64,000 bases of DNA from Dipylidium caninum (GCA_017562135.1 QEYB01001152.1:310001-374000), one strand, 5' to 3'. Shown: positions 41,801 through 61,861, counted from the first letter of the stretch. Numbers and translations: made by a program. The notes: generated by a model not told the origin, from the sequence alone.

Positions 41801-43909
41801 ATATACCCTCAAAATTTATAAAAATATCGAGCGCACGTTACAATAAATCTCTCTCAGTAACAGTTGAATACAGACTATACAAAAACGTCCGTGAGGAAAA
41901 ATGAAACATTCAAACAATATCGTTCTATATCCATTAATTTCAATTCCCATACGCTAACATTTTATTAACTAGGCAAAGTCCTACCTCATCGATCCCGCCA
42001 TGTGATCGGATGAGCATGTTGGACACATAGAAGCGTACGGACACTAATCCACAATCTGACCGAGATTCATCATCGTTTCGTAACATACCATTGGCAGAAG
42101 TAACGGATCTTGATGGCTGCATGTTACCAGTGCGCGAGACGATGAGAGCAAAGGCCTGCTGCTCAATTCCAACGATGGAAAGCCACCAACGTCGCGCATA
42201 TATGTACTCACGGCTCGCCATGGGGAAGGGAAAGCGCGACACCCACCGAATCACTTCCGACCCTGCCGCATTGTTGCTTTTTGCAGACTCCAAGACCACC
42301 ACACTCTTATCCCAGAGTTGACGGTACGCTAAGTTCAGCTGTACTTCCAAAAAACAGAGCGCTGATATGTCATTGAAACTCCCACAAACTAAAAGTACAA
42401 CAATCGTAAATGAACTCTTACCTTTTCACCATTCTTTAGCACTATTCAAGACTGTATGAATGTTCACAAACATAAACAAAGTAGAAGTGTACGGAAGTAT
42501 AGTAATAATAATAATAATAAAGCACATCTTTGACCAAAATGATTAAATCTGCCGCGATTAGAATGGGTACCTCGCCGGCACTCATGCTATTAATGAGTCT
42601 AGGTTAACGCTTCTAATGAGTTATCCATTTTTGGTGATACGGTATCCTAATTAATGGATTTCCAATATATAATATGGTTATTAGTATTTAAAAAGCAGAT
42701 ACTTAATGGATCACCTGTAACACTATTCTAAGCAGTAAAAAATTGCTTTCATACAGATTGCAGAAACCGAAGAAAACATTCTCAAGGGTAAAATGAAACC
42801 ACAACAAACTAATTACATTATTGATAAAGCCAGTAAAGTAATACGAAGGGCAATGAAAATATCTCTTATTAAGGAAATTGAACCGCAATAACATGCCTTT
42901 AAAACGCAAAATTCTAAGATCACAGATGGAAAGAGGTACGAATTTCCACTATTCCAAGTTTATTATCAGATCTACACATTTTGTAAGGGAAATAAAATAA
43001 CCGAATAATGGAGACGAAGCACTGTACAAGTATCAGAGATTTAAATACCTCTGTACTCGTACAGTCCAGCGGCGCTCGCGTTGGAGCCTCTAGAATCTAC
43101 AGATTCCTTGCATGAAGGTCGCCGCCACATGTGCAGATTCGGCCGATCGATTATAAGTTCCCACTCGGAATCAACAAAGCCGGTACCGTCAACGGAGAGA
43201 CGACTAGAGAGGGTGGTAAGCAGCACGCCACATTGTGAAGACACCGGAGTGATAAATGTTTCCGACCCTGTGGTAAAAGATTCAGACTCGTCCTTTAAAG
43301 GTTTGAGAGGGGTGCTAGAAGACTCTTGCTGTTTCTCTCGCAAAGACTTTCGGAGATCTCGAAGATAGAATGTGAGTGGGCTCTCGAGACTACTATACAC
43401 ACGGCCTTTTGTTTGATAAGGCGGCTCTTCTGAACTACTCTTTCCGTTCTTTCCATGCTGGAAGTCCGAAATGTATGGCAAGGTACGGTTGTAATTGTCG
43501 ACGTCAAACGCCTCAACAGTTCTGGGAAAAATCTAGGTGTAAGTTTGCATTAAAGAAATTAAGCTTACGTTATCATTTCGTCTTCTGATATAGAGTCTTG
43601 GGCGAATGATATGAGGCACGCACCAAGAAGGATTCGTCGTCCTCGAATGACTGGTAGATCTTGATAAATATTGAAATATCCTCTGCGATACATTTCACCA
43701 ACTTTTTTAAGCAGAAAACCGATGGTTTCACGTAAAGTCAAAACCTTAGCAAAGAACGTACGATTAACCGTCTTTGCAAGAACACTCATCTTTGTTCTGT
43801 TAATGCGCCATGGCCTTGGGGAGACTTGGGGATAACGCATAATCATTCCTCGGTAAAGTCCAACCTGGAATGGCGAAAAAAGGTATTGCAAAAACACTTT
43901 GGCGTACAT
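38811..43909 (-). CDS. STARD7: STARD7-like START-domain lipid-transfer protein
   Basis: STARD7 carries phosphatidylcholine to mitochondria. Exons (5' to 3'): 43569-43909, 43049-43521, 41985-42388, 40196-40280, possibly 39484-39513, and 38811-39091; about 537 residues with the small exon, against 370 in human. The START domain matches human STARD7 closely: WELIIDRPNLHMWRRP, LYEYRV-CGSFNDI, VQLNLAYRQLWDK, SRFPFPMASREYIYARRWW, RFYVSNMLIRSHGGIDE, PGLDFFLIYSDDPQ, LLEKLHDAAL. The N-terminus is basic (MSVLAKTVNRTFFAKVLTL), compatible with a mitochondrial presequence, then has a hydrophobic segment (RRILLGACLISFA). A Ser/Thr-rich linker precedes START. The first ATG (43909) was used; Met codons 20 to 40 residues later are alternatives. 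Intron 43522-43568 is 47 nt, and the intron after 40196 has a GC donor. Confidence 0.9.
39484..39513 (-). other. possible 30-nt cassette micro-exon of STARD7
   Basis: Flanked by TTGACAG and CGAG|GTGTCC on the minus strand. It keeps frame and phase (1 to 1) between exons 40196-40280 and 38811-39091, adding GISYFNQGTR. Skipping it gives a protein that aligns without gaps to human length here, so it may be alternative rather than constitutive. Confidence 0.4.
41050..41740 (-). mobile_element. decayed mariner transposase (relic 2, SETMAR-like)
   Basis: Minus-strand translation contains FKFIHSAAQDSGKINEAFGS (the N-terminal helix-turn-helix block), LQMVERW, then ITCDEKWILCDNAKRSS with the catalytic-type CDEKW, and EFSQKEIMATIW..NARDVIHY. 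This order and wording match the mariner subfamily that includes SETMAR. Several in-frame stops and the missing C-terminal third (no HPPYSPDL block found) make it a dead fragment. It lies in the STARD7 intron in the same orientation as the gene. Borders are approximate. Confidence 0.8.
41101..41160. repeat. 30-bp tandem duplication inside mariner relic 2
   Basis: Two copies of a 30-bp unit (41101-41130 and 41131-41160) differ at one base. On the transposase strand the unit is ten codons, VIHYFSPQSD-like, so the duplication kept the frame. Confidence 0.85.
42389..43048 (-). other. STARD7 intron within START domain
   Basis: A 660 nt AT-rich intron splitting a valine codon (G|TT). It contains a TAA/ATA microsatellite at 42503-42520. 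No other feature was seen. Confidence 0.7.
42503..42520. repeat. (TAA)n microsatellite
   Basis: Six TAA/AAT units inside the STARD7 intron. Confidence 0.8.
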
Positions 43910-45370
43910 AGTATGAAACTAAATCATGGGGCAATGCGTAACCAAAGTGCTACGATCGTTTAAAGTGAGAATGATAACACATTATGGAAGTAGAAAATTG
44001 AGGAACAAGGATGAACATGACAAACGCGGAGGACTGGCAAAACCGAAGGATAGTGCAACAAGAAATGATAACACGCGAATTATTTATTGTATTTAGATTA
44101 CTGTGGAGAAAAAGCATTTTACTAAGATCAAAATACACCAGAAACCCACACACGAAGCCAACATGAGATGTTGTCAAACGAACCGGGCATAGAGTGGTAA
44201 AAAAAACAAAGAGTATAGATGAGTTCACGTGAGCATACAAATCTAAAAAAATTGACTGGGAGTATTTATCGGACCCGGAGCGCAAGTGTTTCACTCAATT
44301 TGAACGAACCATTATCGAAGGGAACCTTGCATGGAAGACGCTATGATGCCTGACATAAGCAAGTTATCGAAGACTAATCATAAGTCAGATATTAAGTGTT
44401 CATTGCAATTTAAGCTGTGCATCTCGCGATTAGGCGCTCTGGAATCGCACATCCACCGCTCTATCCCGACGAATTTCCATAAACACGAAGCAGTTCAGGG
44501 TAAAGGGGGAAGAGAATTTTTAGATCGAACGAATTCTACTTTACATCTGGTTAGCACCCTTTTTGGTTGCCTTCTCGGTATTATCAAGAGGTTAAGGGAC
44601 CAGAGAAGAAGGCCTCAAAGTTATCTCAAAGGACCAATATGCGTCCTGAGATTGTAAGTGCCCGAAAATATCGTGCGCTGAAAATGTCTGGAAGACCATA
44701 ATTTTGCATATTTTTACTGGCACGAAGAAGTAGCGAGCATTTTTTATACAAGCACGTGACATTTTATATAACACTGTAGCTTCCAACTCTGTTTAGAAGG
44801 CCAGGAAAAGTGTCGTTAACGAAAACTGCGTCCTAATCCATGACAGCTTCCGTCACGTTAGTTTTTTCCTTAGCAGAACAATTTTGCTTTTTCCCTTAAG
44901 TTGCAGTGACGACAGTCGCAAATTTTGTTTTATGACCTTATTGGCTTCAAGCTGTCCTTCTGTGTTTTATTCAATTATTGTGCAGTTGCGCTCCAGGTGT
45001 GATTTTTTATAGAAGTTATCTTCGCATGTGTTTGTGCATCTTCATCGGCTTCGCTGTAAATTTTAGTTGCTTGTTAAAGTGACTTATGTACAGGGTATCA
45101 ATTGGGTGGTAGCGTGGGAGGCCAAACCGCCTTACATTTTTGTGCTTAGTTATCAACAATGTTAAGACATATGTCACTTGCCCGTTTTATCCTCGAGGGC
45201 ATCCACCGCCTTTTTTTCGTTAGGCCTGTTTGATAGTTGTCGATATCCTAAACGTATGCCTCGGGTCCATCCAGCACCCTCTTACATAGCAAACTGCTTT
45301 CGGCAGTTTCTTGTTCATTGTCATAGAACGTTAGTCAAAATTCCTTGCTGTATAGCCTTCTTGACTTTCA
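43910..45370. promoter_or_regulatory. shared upstream region of divergent STARD7 and USP7
   Basis: About 1.5 kb separate the two start codons. No TATA box was recognised. A plus-strand frame at 44331-44657 (108 codons) is rich in Leu, Ser, Arg and His but has no motif and no splice connection I can support. A 5' non-coding exon of USP7 could lie here. Confidence 0.4.
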
Positions 45371-45373
45371 CAG
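45371..45373 (+). other. splice acceptor just upstream of USP7 start codon
   Basis: A pyrimidine-rich stretch ends in TTTCACAG, leaving only 8 nt before the ATG at 45382. This fits either a cis-spliced 5' UTR intron or spliced-leader trans-splicing, which flatworms use. Confidence 0.4.
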
Positions 45374-45381
45374 AGCATTGA

Positions 45382-53273
<7,892 letters not shown>

Positions 53274-56200
53274 GCGCGAGTGAGAGCTGTGTGTTTGTGT
53301 GGCAAACGCGAGTATGCGAGGATGATGTTCAGTGCGTTTTTGTGTATATTTGAAGTTTACAGTCTTGGCTCTGTGTAAGATGACAATTGTGAACAAAATC
53401 TCTCCGTCTTGCTCACTTTTTGGTCATGCCTTTTGTGTCTAATGGAATTACCGCTAAGCTTTTTGCGTATTTTGTGGTTGTTTGGGATGCTGTGGCCAAA
53501 ATCACCATCCACTTCCTACTTCCCTGTGAGCAATTCATGGGCTTTATAAACTACCTTTATGTCATTTTGTGGATAGGTAGAAATCTAGTTCACGAGGATG
53601 ATGTGTATTTATTTTTCTTGGATTATAACGTCTTCGACATTAGTTCGTAGGGTGGTTGTCGCGTGCCCGCACCAGGAGCTACTCTTTAGGGGAAGTGGGC
53701 GTCTTTTCTAGTGCCGCGCAAAAGATGTCAAATGACCCCGCTTGGACCGGGGGTCACGCGTCTTGATGACACTCAAAATTTGAAGAGCGGTATAGTCGTG
53801 AAGGCTTCGTTCTCAGACGTTGTTTTCTCGCGGGGGATTTACAGTCGTACTCCACCAAATTGATGTTTTGCTGCTTCCGACGTGTCCAAGCGGAGCGGCG
53901 AGGAGACTGCACTGGCTGCGATCTCACGTATTCCAGTTGCCAAGGCGGCAGAATTAATGCGCGCTAGGATTGTTAACTGCTTCAATGTGGATCCAGTTAT
54001 TGCGCCGAGACGATTTGTTTTCGCTCCCCAGATGCGCCTCTGCTGCACAGTCGTGGTCGGCTTTCGCCATCGGTTGTGCAAGCCGTCTCCCTCGGCGTAC
54101 TCCATTGGGGGCCTTTTCGAGTGCTCTCTTTGACTGAGGATTAAAAAGATCTGGGATGAGTGGATTTACTGGTTTAATCGCCACCTGCCCGGGACATTTA
54201 GTGCATGGTCTGAACGTCTCCTGAGTCAGCAGGCGAGGGGCGTGTTTGGTGGATGGCGGAAGTTGGAGGGGGGGGGGGGGATCGCCTCTGTGCAGAATTG
54301 CTTTTCTCCTGCAGATGAGAATACCGTCTTTGCCTGTGGTGCCGTCTAGCTAAGTTGCCGCCGCCGCAGCGCCCCCGTTGGCTCCCCCGCGCCACAGGGT
54401 GGTTGGCGAGGCTGGCTCATGAGCACCTGCCGCCGATTGGACATCCGATATAATACGCTTTTACACTGCCTCCTGTTTCAGTGAGTAGGATATCAATGGT
54501 CCTCAACCAAATGAGCTGACTCTGTGCCTAAAGGTAGGAGTGGCGTCTGCAGCGTTACACCGGCTTCTCTTTCCACGGCAGATGAGTTTGGTTGAGTCTG
54601 GCGCGTGGGCCCCTGAGGTCCGTGCTCGAGCGCGGTTGAGGGACCGCCCGCTCCTTGGGATTTTGCAAGAGGTTAAAATTCGAGGACGCTGCTCTGGTCG
54701 CCATGAACGGTCGCAGCATGTTCGCGTCATCGGGTTACTCGCTTAAGGCATTTGAGGTAACTTCTTCGAAGCGCCCCAAGTTGAAAGCGCTCAACTATAC
54801 AGCCACCAGTGCGCCCCGCCACCATTTGCCGCTTTGCGCAACATCCAGGTGTTGACGTCTTCGCGGCTGGCGATCTTAAACTTTTTGCCAGCCGCGGACA
54901 CCATGGCTCCTCAAAACACGTCTTCTTCCCAAATTAAAGTAGTTAGCATCATTTATCCTTTGCTGGTGGTTCTTATCGCAACTAACACGCACCGATTCAT
55001 GTTGACTTGGATGAATTCTGTCTACACCACCTTTTCCTCCTCCTCACCGTTTACCGCTGCGTAGTTCACTGCGACAAAAGTCAGAAGCAGGATCCGTAAC
55101 ATTGATTGTTTACTTCCGTAGAGGACCTGTGGGAACCGCCCTAGCAACGCCTAGCACCTCGCTGCCTCTACAACGCTCTCCGGCGTGGAATCCACTTAAA
55201 CCGTCCCGAGGACTCTTCCCTTTAGGGCCTGTAATGAGGGGACATTAAAGGGAAAAATTTATTTCCTACAACTATCAATCTCGTCCGGTTCACAAGTGGT
55301 TTTAATTGTCTTTTAACACTCGCGTTGTGTCCTCTTTCAAAAAAGTAAAACAATCGTTGGTAAGACTGGGAAATTATTGTCTAAAGCCTATGTTCCTGGT
55401 CCACTTCGACGCAAAGTTTTTACCAGCGAATTGCTCTTCTTGAAAAATATCCGATTTCGTTAGACAAGAACTTCTTTTACGAAAATTTTTATTTTAAAGA
55501 CTTCAATAAGCAAATGCAGATTCCAGAGTGATGATGCCACATGTCCAATAATCGTGAAAGGAAATTTGTTAGCAATGTCAAATTAAGACGAGGGAACAAG
55601 GGAGGGGAGGAGGCCACGACTCAAGCGACGACGTGTGGGAGCAACCGAGCTCCCGAGAAGAGAGAGACGTGGATCTCCACCGATTCGGCAGGTTGGTGGC
55701 ATCCGCCGCCGCGTTTCTCTTAATCTACACATTTGATTGATATAAGTCATTTTGAGAACAGTTTCGTTAGTGGTTGAGCATCCGGGTTGGCGGTGCGGCT
55801 GCTTACCAGCCCAACAGGATAATGGACGCTGGACAATGGAAAGTGTTGCGTACACTGCAGATTCCTGGCCTCCCCTGCCTTCCCAGTCTTCCTGGCTCTG
55901 CCAAAGCGGGAAGGAAAAGACGACGGCTTCTCCTCGTCCCTCTCATCCGCATTCAGTCTCACACAAACACACCTCGGATGGCCCCATCACGAGAAGGCGC
56001 CACCGCAGCCAGGTTCACACATGATACCTGCGTCCCAAGTCTCGGAGGCGCGGTCTCCCTCGTCCTCCCACATGCGCGCGTGTACCGGGCGGCCTCCCTG
56101 CTGAGGCGCGCCATGAGCCGCCCACCTCCTCAGTTCGCCGCCAAGCCGCCTTCTAAGGCTAATATCTTTAAATTAACGTATCACTTGCGCCGATGTCTCC

Positions 56201-57840
56201 AATTTCCGCCCTATTTATTGTTTGCCTCCCTAATATTGCACGCACTATCCATTTCTTCTTTCCATTTGGAGCAACAAATCCTCTCTACGCTCTGGGAGTC
56301 TGTTCCGCCAATCGACAAGCGGTTCGGCGCTCATACTTATGCCCAGTGGCTTGTCTGTTTCCGGAAAACATGGCTCTCGGCAGCATTCGGCCACGTGCTG
56401 AGTGGCTGCGCGGTCGAATGACGGGCGGAGTTAGCTCCTGCCCCGCTTGTGGGACTGACCGAGAGTCGGGCCGACGCCCTGTGAGTGGAGATTTCTCCAG
56501 TCACCGTACAGTTGCTTATTTTTCACATCCCTGCGGCCGGCGCACTGCGGATTACAGCCGTAGGCGTTCGGGCGACATGGCACCGTCATCGTGCGCGGCG
56601 TGCGCTGCGTCCGGAAATTCTCTGCACGCAAGCCTCGCATGCCCACGACGACGCAGGATACACATGCCAAGTCATGGAATGCGGCCACGGACAGGCTGGG
56701 GCGAATCATCACACCCCTGGATTGTACGGCGCCTACAGTTTGGAGAAATGCCAATGAGCAAAAATCGGGGCGCCTTCGTAAACCAGAATGGGCGTGTGGA
56801 GAAATTGCATGGCTGCATTTTCCTCAAGGACCTCGTAAGCCTCGTCTGACAGCATTAAGTCGTCAAGGCCGCCGAACATCTTCGGTCGCAGCCAGGCATT
56901 TTGATGGCTCTAAAGCAGCAGCGAAAGTTACAAAGGCGAGCTCTCGGGGGAAGTGGATGGACCTGGGGAAGACTGGTCCCTTGGCTCACCTCCTCTCGAC
57001 GGGTGTCTGGGAGTCCCCTGCAGCGCCAGCTACGCCGTCTATTAAACTACTTTTTTCACAAACCCTGTCCAATCGCGCGCAATGGCCAACGTCCGATGCA
57101 TCTCCTCGACTAAAGCATTCTGTGCATCAAAAGCTTCGAGAAATGGCAAATTGGAGACGACGACAAACCGCGTCCAAAGAAAAACGGCAGATTTGATGGA
57201 GAACAATGGGAACCGGACGCGACTTAGGGTAGGTCAGAGGAGTCGACTAACTACGCTGATCTGCTGTTTGCCAAAATGGGTAAACAGGGGGAAAATACGG
57301 AATGCGACGAAGACTGCGAGGCCTGGAGCTCAGGCACGTGGGGCGGCAACCTGAGAAAGGTGCAAAACTAAAATACACCTGCCTTAGACGATCACGTCTG
57401 TGTCGCCACGGACTTTTCAATGCGGAATCCTGCGTTTAGGGAAGAGAAACCAGGCCAAATTATCCCTTGAGCAAGAATTGCCCCGCAGAAAACTTAATTT
57501 ACTTTAGGGTGAAGTGGTAAACCTCGCGTTGGGGCTCATAGCACAAGGCGCGGTGCCAATGTTGAATAAGACGAAAACGAGAGTATCGTGGAGTGGCCGC
57601 TCCTTCGTGTAGGTCACTGAAAAAATCTACTAATTTCCCCGTAAAGATCTCCTACATTCCGATTAATCATTCCGCGTTTTAACCTTTCAAGCCGTGCGTT
57701 TTTGCTCTGCCAACGCCATGGAGATACAGCTTATTCCTGTCGATAAACTTTTCAAAGTGGGGTGGTACTTCTTTTCGCTGTTTCCGTAATTCGAAGGGGA
57801 AAGGGAACTGAGGCCTCTACCATGGCAGGAGGGAGCCCAC
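53274..57840. other. intergenic region, no confirmed gene
   Basis: AT-rich to about 53.6 kb (USP7 3' UTR), then G+C-richer. Three overlapping plus-strand frames of 200-218 codons cover 55774-57196. They run in different frames, are rich in Arg, Ser and Pro, and show no domain I recognise, so I do not call them genes. The region includes a 13-base poly-G run at 54268-54280. Confidence 0.4.
54268..54280. repeat. poly-G run (13)
   Basis: Thirteen consecutive G. Length is likely to vary or to be mis-called in sequencing. Confidence 0.8.
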
Positions 57841-58511
57841 CTACGACTGGACGAGGGGCTTCTTCGAGGAGGTCTTGCTGCGAGCCCACGCCTCTCTCCA
57901 CCAACAGCTGCAGTCAGCACAGGGGGAATCAGGTCTCACAACTTCGACTCATTTGAGCAACCGAGGGACGAAGGGCGGAAGCAACGAGGGCGATGCATGC
58001 GTAGCCATGGCAATGGAGAAAAGTCGTTCACACGTGGCAGCGGGTGGCGCGATCAAACATTTGCGTGGACTCACCTTCCGCCTCCTGCCTTCTGCCATCG
58101 TCTCGCCCTCGCCACCACCACCGCCGCGTTCTCACGCAGAACCGGCGGATTCGCGATTGACGCACACCAGTGCGAATCAGCGCCAGTTGAAGAAATGTGC
58201 GATTTGCCTGCCAAGCCCCGTCTCCTTGTGGTGAAGATCAAATCAGCATATTCAACATGCTCGAGGGTGACGGGGTCTGGCAAAAGCGGCGGAGACAGAA
58301 AGTTTTCTGCGGCTTTCGCAAGCACCTCGCTGTTCGCGAGTACAGCGTGGTTTGGCGGGTGAGAAGGGTCTGTTTCGCGAGCTAGTGGGGGGGGCAATTC
58401 CTCCCCAGAAGGAATCGCGCCATTCACGCTAATTTTGCTGGCGCGTGTGACGTTCGCCCACAAAGTAACCGAGAGGATTATCAGAAGCGACAGAGCCTTG
58501 ACAAGTGACAT
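57841..58511 (-). CDS. possible small secreted protein or peptide precursor
   Basis: Exon 58075-58511 starts with ATG and a classic signal peptide (MSLVKALSLLIILSVTLWAN, then VTRAS). It continues for about 145 codons to a strong donor GGAAG|GTGAGT. A good acceptor with a pyrimidine tract (CTGACTGCAG) precedes 57907. Joining there gives a short C-terminus ending in TSSKKPLVQS and a 167-residue protein. The mature part has few cysteines, a Pro/Leu-rich stretch, and basic cleavage-like sites (TTRRRGLAGK, ARARRW). This suggests a secreted precursor, perhaps neuropeptide-like, but it matches no family I know. In another frame the second exon is also open (LLVERGVGSQQDLLEEAPRP), so the second exon is uncertain; the signal peptide and first donor are clearer. 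Confidence 0.4.
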
Positions 58512-60411
58512 TGCAAAAATGCCTCTTTCAGCTCTAATAAAAGGCGTGTCGGACTTAAAACAGACCCCGTAACACTCATCCAAGTTCGGCCTTGTCGATG
58601 ACACTCATTCTGCTCTACGATCATCCCGTCGCCACCGGCGCTATGTCGTGCGAGCAGAAGCCTCAATGCTGCGTTCTGGTTGGCGTCGGTCGCCAGGGCT
58701 TCCGGTGTTCTCTCGGAGTCAACCGCTCAGAAGCGGCACGCCCGAAAGACCGCGACGAGGACCGTGGGTGTCCTTGGGAGTCCCAACGCCTGCACTGAAA
58801 ATGACGGTGACACTTCTAGCACTTTTCCCATTCAAACCCCCGAAGATGCAACAAAACGAGTAGAGGAGGCCGCCAATTCAAGACTCTTTCAAATGTCTGT
58901 CTTCGTAAGTGCGTTTGGCAGCGTCAAGCGGTTGTGATTCCATGTGACAGGCCGGAATTGGGGAGTCTTTAAGGAAACAGACGGCCTCATATGTCGGGTT
59001 CGCGTAAATGAAACACGGACGAGAAGAAGGAGTCTGGTGAGGTGGCTATTACCGGTGGACTTGCGAAGGAGTCTCTACCCAGCCCAGATCGTAGACTTCT
59101 TCTTCGTCCACCATTCCGCCGACATTCAAGAAGGCGTATGCCGGGCTGATTACGGCGTTGAGGGCTTTCATTCCTATTCCTACCGTCTGCTTCAAAAACA
59201 CTCTCTTTCTCCGGCTCCCATTCTCCGCTTGGGCCTGTTAAATGAATGAGTTCAAATGCTCGCGAGCATGTGAGTCCCCCCGTGAGACAGATGAGATTTT
59301 TTCTCGATGAATTTCCTCAAGCTACGTAACTTCATTTTATCGTGTCATGAGAGCCTTTTTATGTTCTATTGACTGGCTTTTTGCGTTTATAGGGTGCCTG
59401 CCAATCTCAGTAATCACCGTGGTAAGGCTAAACTCAAGAACGAGAGACGACGTCCCCTTAGGTAGGGAAGTGGATTCGCTAACTACCTTTGCGGACTTGC
59501 GAAAGAAAGAGGGTGCTACGGGGGAACTAAAGTCACCACGGTGGAGCTGGCGACTCCACCAGATGTTTAATGAAATGCTCCGAAAGGCACTTCTGTCGTC
59601 TCTCTTGGTAAATACTGTATATCCGACGGGGTGGATACCCACAACCTGTGCCATGAATTCTTTGCCAGTAACCGTCCGAACGTCGGGCGAGGGGGTTTTG
59701 AGTTCCTCCGCCCATGCATTTTGTGAACAACTGTTGAGAACAGCGGTAAGGTTCGTGTGGAACCACTGGGAGAAGTCGGGCTGCTCCTTACCTTGCTTCC
59801 AAGATCTGTCCGACTCGGGACAAGTAGCCACCGTTATGGTAAGGAGGCAATGGTTAATGGGTATCGCTGTGGGCCCGTAGAACTCCGCCAAGAGGACTAG
59901 AAAGCATCACTCGCGCACAACGCTGGGAAACCATAGACACTGTGTGCCCTTACAATGTAGAGACTATATTTATAGTCTGGTGGCAGGACATTTAGCACCC
60001 TACCCACCGTGGAGACCACATTAGATGCCAATTCTGAATGAATGGATGAACTCTTCTGCTGCAACAGGTGAGGGGTGGCGTGCAAGTGCCCTGGCTCCAA
60101 GGCCCTACGGAGGGAGCGCATTGTTCCGCTTCCCACCCGGGCCCTACGGTGGAACTCGGGGCGCGTGCTCAGAAGCTCAGCCACGCCAGAGCGCGCCACC
60201 GGGCAATCAGACGAACTCCTGACAGACGTGCTGACGCATGTCGGGACGACCAATCGCGGACGGGAGTAACGCCCGTCTCCCGGCTGAGCCAATCACACGG
60301 CGACTGTGTGGTGCGCGCGTGCGTGCTGCCGTGTGCATGTGCATTTTAGACGTTAGGTTCTACCCTCACGGGCGCTCATCTCCGCACAATGATCTAACGC
60401 GGTTCTCCGCA
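58512..60411. other. intergenic or upstream region, no confirmed gene
   Basis: Open frames of about 180 codons overlap on both strands at 59337-59891. Neither shows a known motif, so neither is called. An 18-bp TATA-containing palindrome lies at 59961-59978, about 430 bp before the next gene's likely start. Confidence 0.4.
59961..59978. repeat. perfect-arm palindrome AGACTATA-TT-TATAGTCT
   Basis: Two 8-base inverted arms around a TT centre. It contains TATATTTATAG, so it could double as a TATA-like element for the downstream plus-strand gene. It may be chance. Confidence 0.5.
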
Positions 60412-61861
60412 ATGCTAAGCACTGCCAACGCCCTCGTGGGTGCGACTCGAAGCAACATTTACTTAACGCAACATAACATGATGCAGTCAGAAGTCTTCAC
60501 TAACGGGGAGGGTGAGGCTGATTCCGCCGGGGTCGGGGCGTGTGAAAACGGTCCCTCCTTTTTGGATCCCATCACTGAAGAAGAGGAAGATGACCCCTCG
60601 TCAGGATCTTTGGATACGAACGAAAACATCACCATACAGCGTCATTGTTCCCCCGCTGACCTACCTAATTTTGAGACGGGTGTGCTGGAAGCGCGTTATC
60701 TTACGGAGACCATGGAGAGCCTGGAATTGTATTTTTTTTCCGAAATGGACGCAAACTGCAACGGGCCCCATACTCACGCAGACAGTCTAGAGAATTCACA
60801 CGTACCCTTTTGTCCCTCCGTATTCCCAATACGTCCACTTTTCTCTAAGGAAATATTTCCGCCGAAATTGGAACGGAGAAAGTTCTGTCCTTCTCAGCCG
60901 CGGTGCGAGACCATTCAGGCAAGCAGAAAGGGGTCCATAAGCTCCCCATCCGTCGTGGTACAGTCCGATGATTACCCTTTGAAGCGGACTCTGTCTTCGA
61001 GCCACATACGGACAAGCGAGGAGATCTGTCGGTTAACCAATTCTAAGGCGCCGTCTCCGACCAGGATGCAGTTAAGCGATGTCGCTGAATGGGCTCTCTC
61101 ATCACCTGGGGTGACGACGATAACAGAAAATCTCTGTATTAACCCAAATCATTGTGGGAAGACTTCTCCTCCTTGTGAAGCAGTCAATTGTTCTATGGAC
61201 ACCGAAAACGATGCTGATAAAATGTGTGACGAGGAAATATTAGATGTCCAGAAAGGACAAAGCCAAATGAAACGCTCGTCAGCAGTAGAGAGTGTTAATG
61301 TGCTACTGGAGCGACCCAGTACTTCTCTAAGTGATTTACAATTTGGGCTGTCGAAAATGCTGGACAGTGAGAGTCCTCTGGATGCCGAATCAATTTCATC
61401 GTCGGAGAGTTTCACTTCTTCTCTCCTCAGCATCAGTAGGCGGTACTACGACAGTCCGCCAATGCCCTTGCGACCAGTCTACGACTACGGTACGGACGAG
61501 ACATTACTGGAGATATTTATGACCCCTGCGGTTGATGGCATGGGGATTTGTGGAGACGAAGATGCAGCGAGGTCGGCTTTAGTAAATGAATCCACACAGC
61601 CGCATTCGAAACAGACGCTAAGATCGTCGGCAGCCACCGATCTGGGCATGGACCTCGTCTGGCGGGATACCTGCGCAGACATTGCGGCTGCGGCGTTCAA
61701 CACCAGCGGTCCCCACGAGGGAGTCGGCGCCGACTTTGACCTGCCATTTATCGACAACGAGGAGTCGTACTCCGAGGCATGGTACGTCACGGCGAGCCAG
61801 CAGTTCTCCTGGCTCGACAGGGCACAACTCGCCGACTTCGATGAAGTGACCCTCGGCTCTG
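60412..61861 (+). CDS. serine-rich acidic protein, 5' coding exon; possible protein kinase
   Basis: A long open exon of 483 codons from ATG at 60412 (an in-frame ATG at 60238 is also possible) to a strong donor TCTG|GTAAGT at 61861/61862. The protein is rich in Ser, Asp and Glu and looks mostly disordered. It has an acidic patch (PITEEEEDDPSSG), many SP/TP sites and a Ser-rich block (SISSSESFTSSLLSIS). The end reads WLDRAQLADFDEVTLGSG, which resembles the start of a protein-kinase domain (glycine-rich loop LGSG), as if the kinase exons follow. No such exon was found before the window edge. Family cannot be assigned; a kinase with a long regulatory N-terminus is inference. Confidence 0.7.

Larger units (their letters stand above)
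40281..41984 (-). other. STARD7 intron carrying a mariner relic
   Basis: A 1.7 kb AT-rich intron. Donor is GATGAG|GTAGGA and acceptor is CTTTTAG on the minus strand. Apart from the mariner relic at about 41050-41740 and AATA-type simple repeats near 40500, no feature was recognised. Confidence 0.65.

Noticed and set aside
55774..57196. Three overlapping plus-strand frames of 200-218 codons
   Set aside because: Different frames, low-complexity Arg/Ser/Pro composition, no domain, and G+C-rich DNA in which long chance frames are expected. I cannot choose between them.
59337..59891. Frames of about 180 codons on both strands
   Set aside because: The two strands mirror each other in openness and neither has a motif. 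A possible 61-nt intron on the minus strand (59731-59791) leads to a basic peptide that I could not support.
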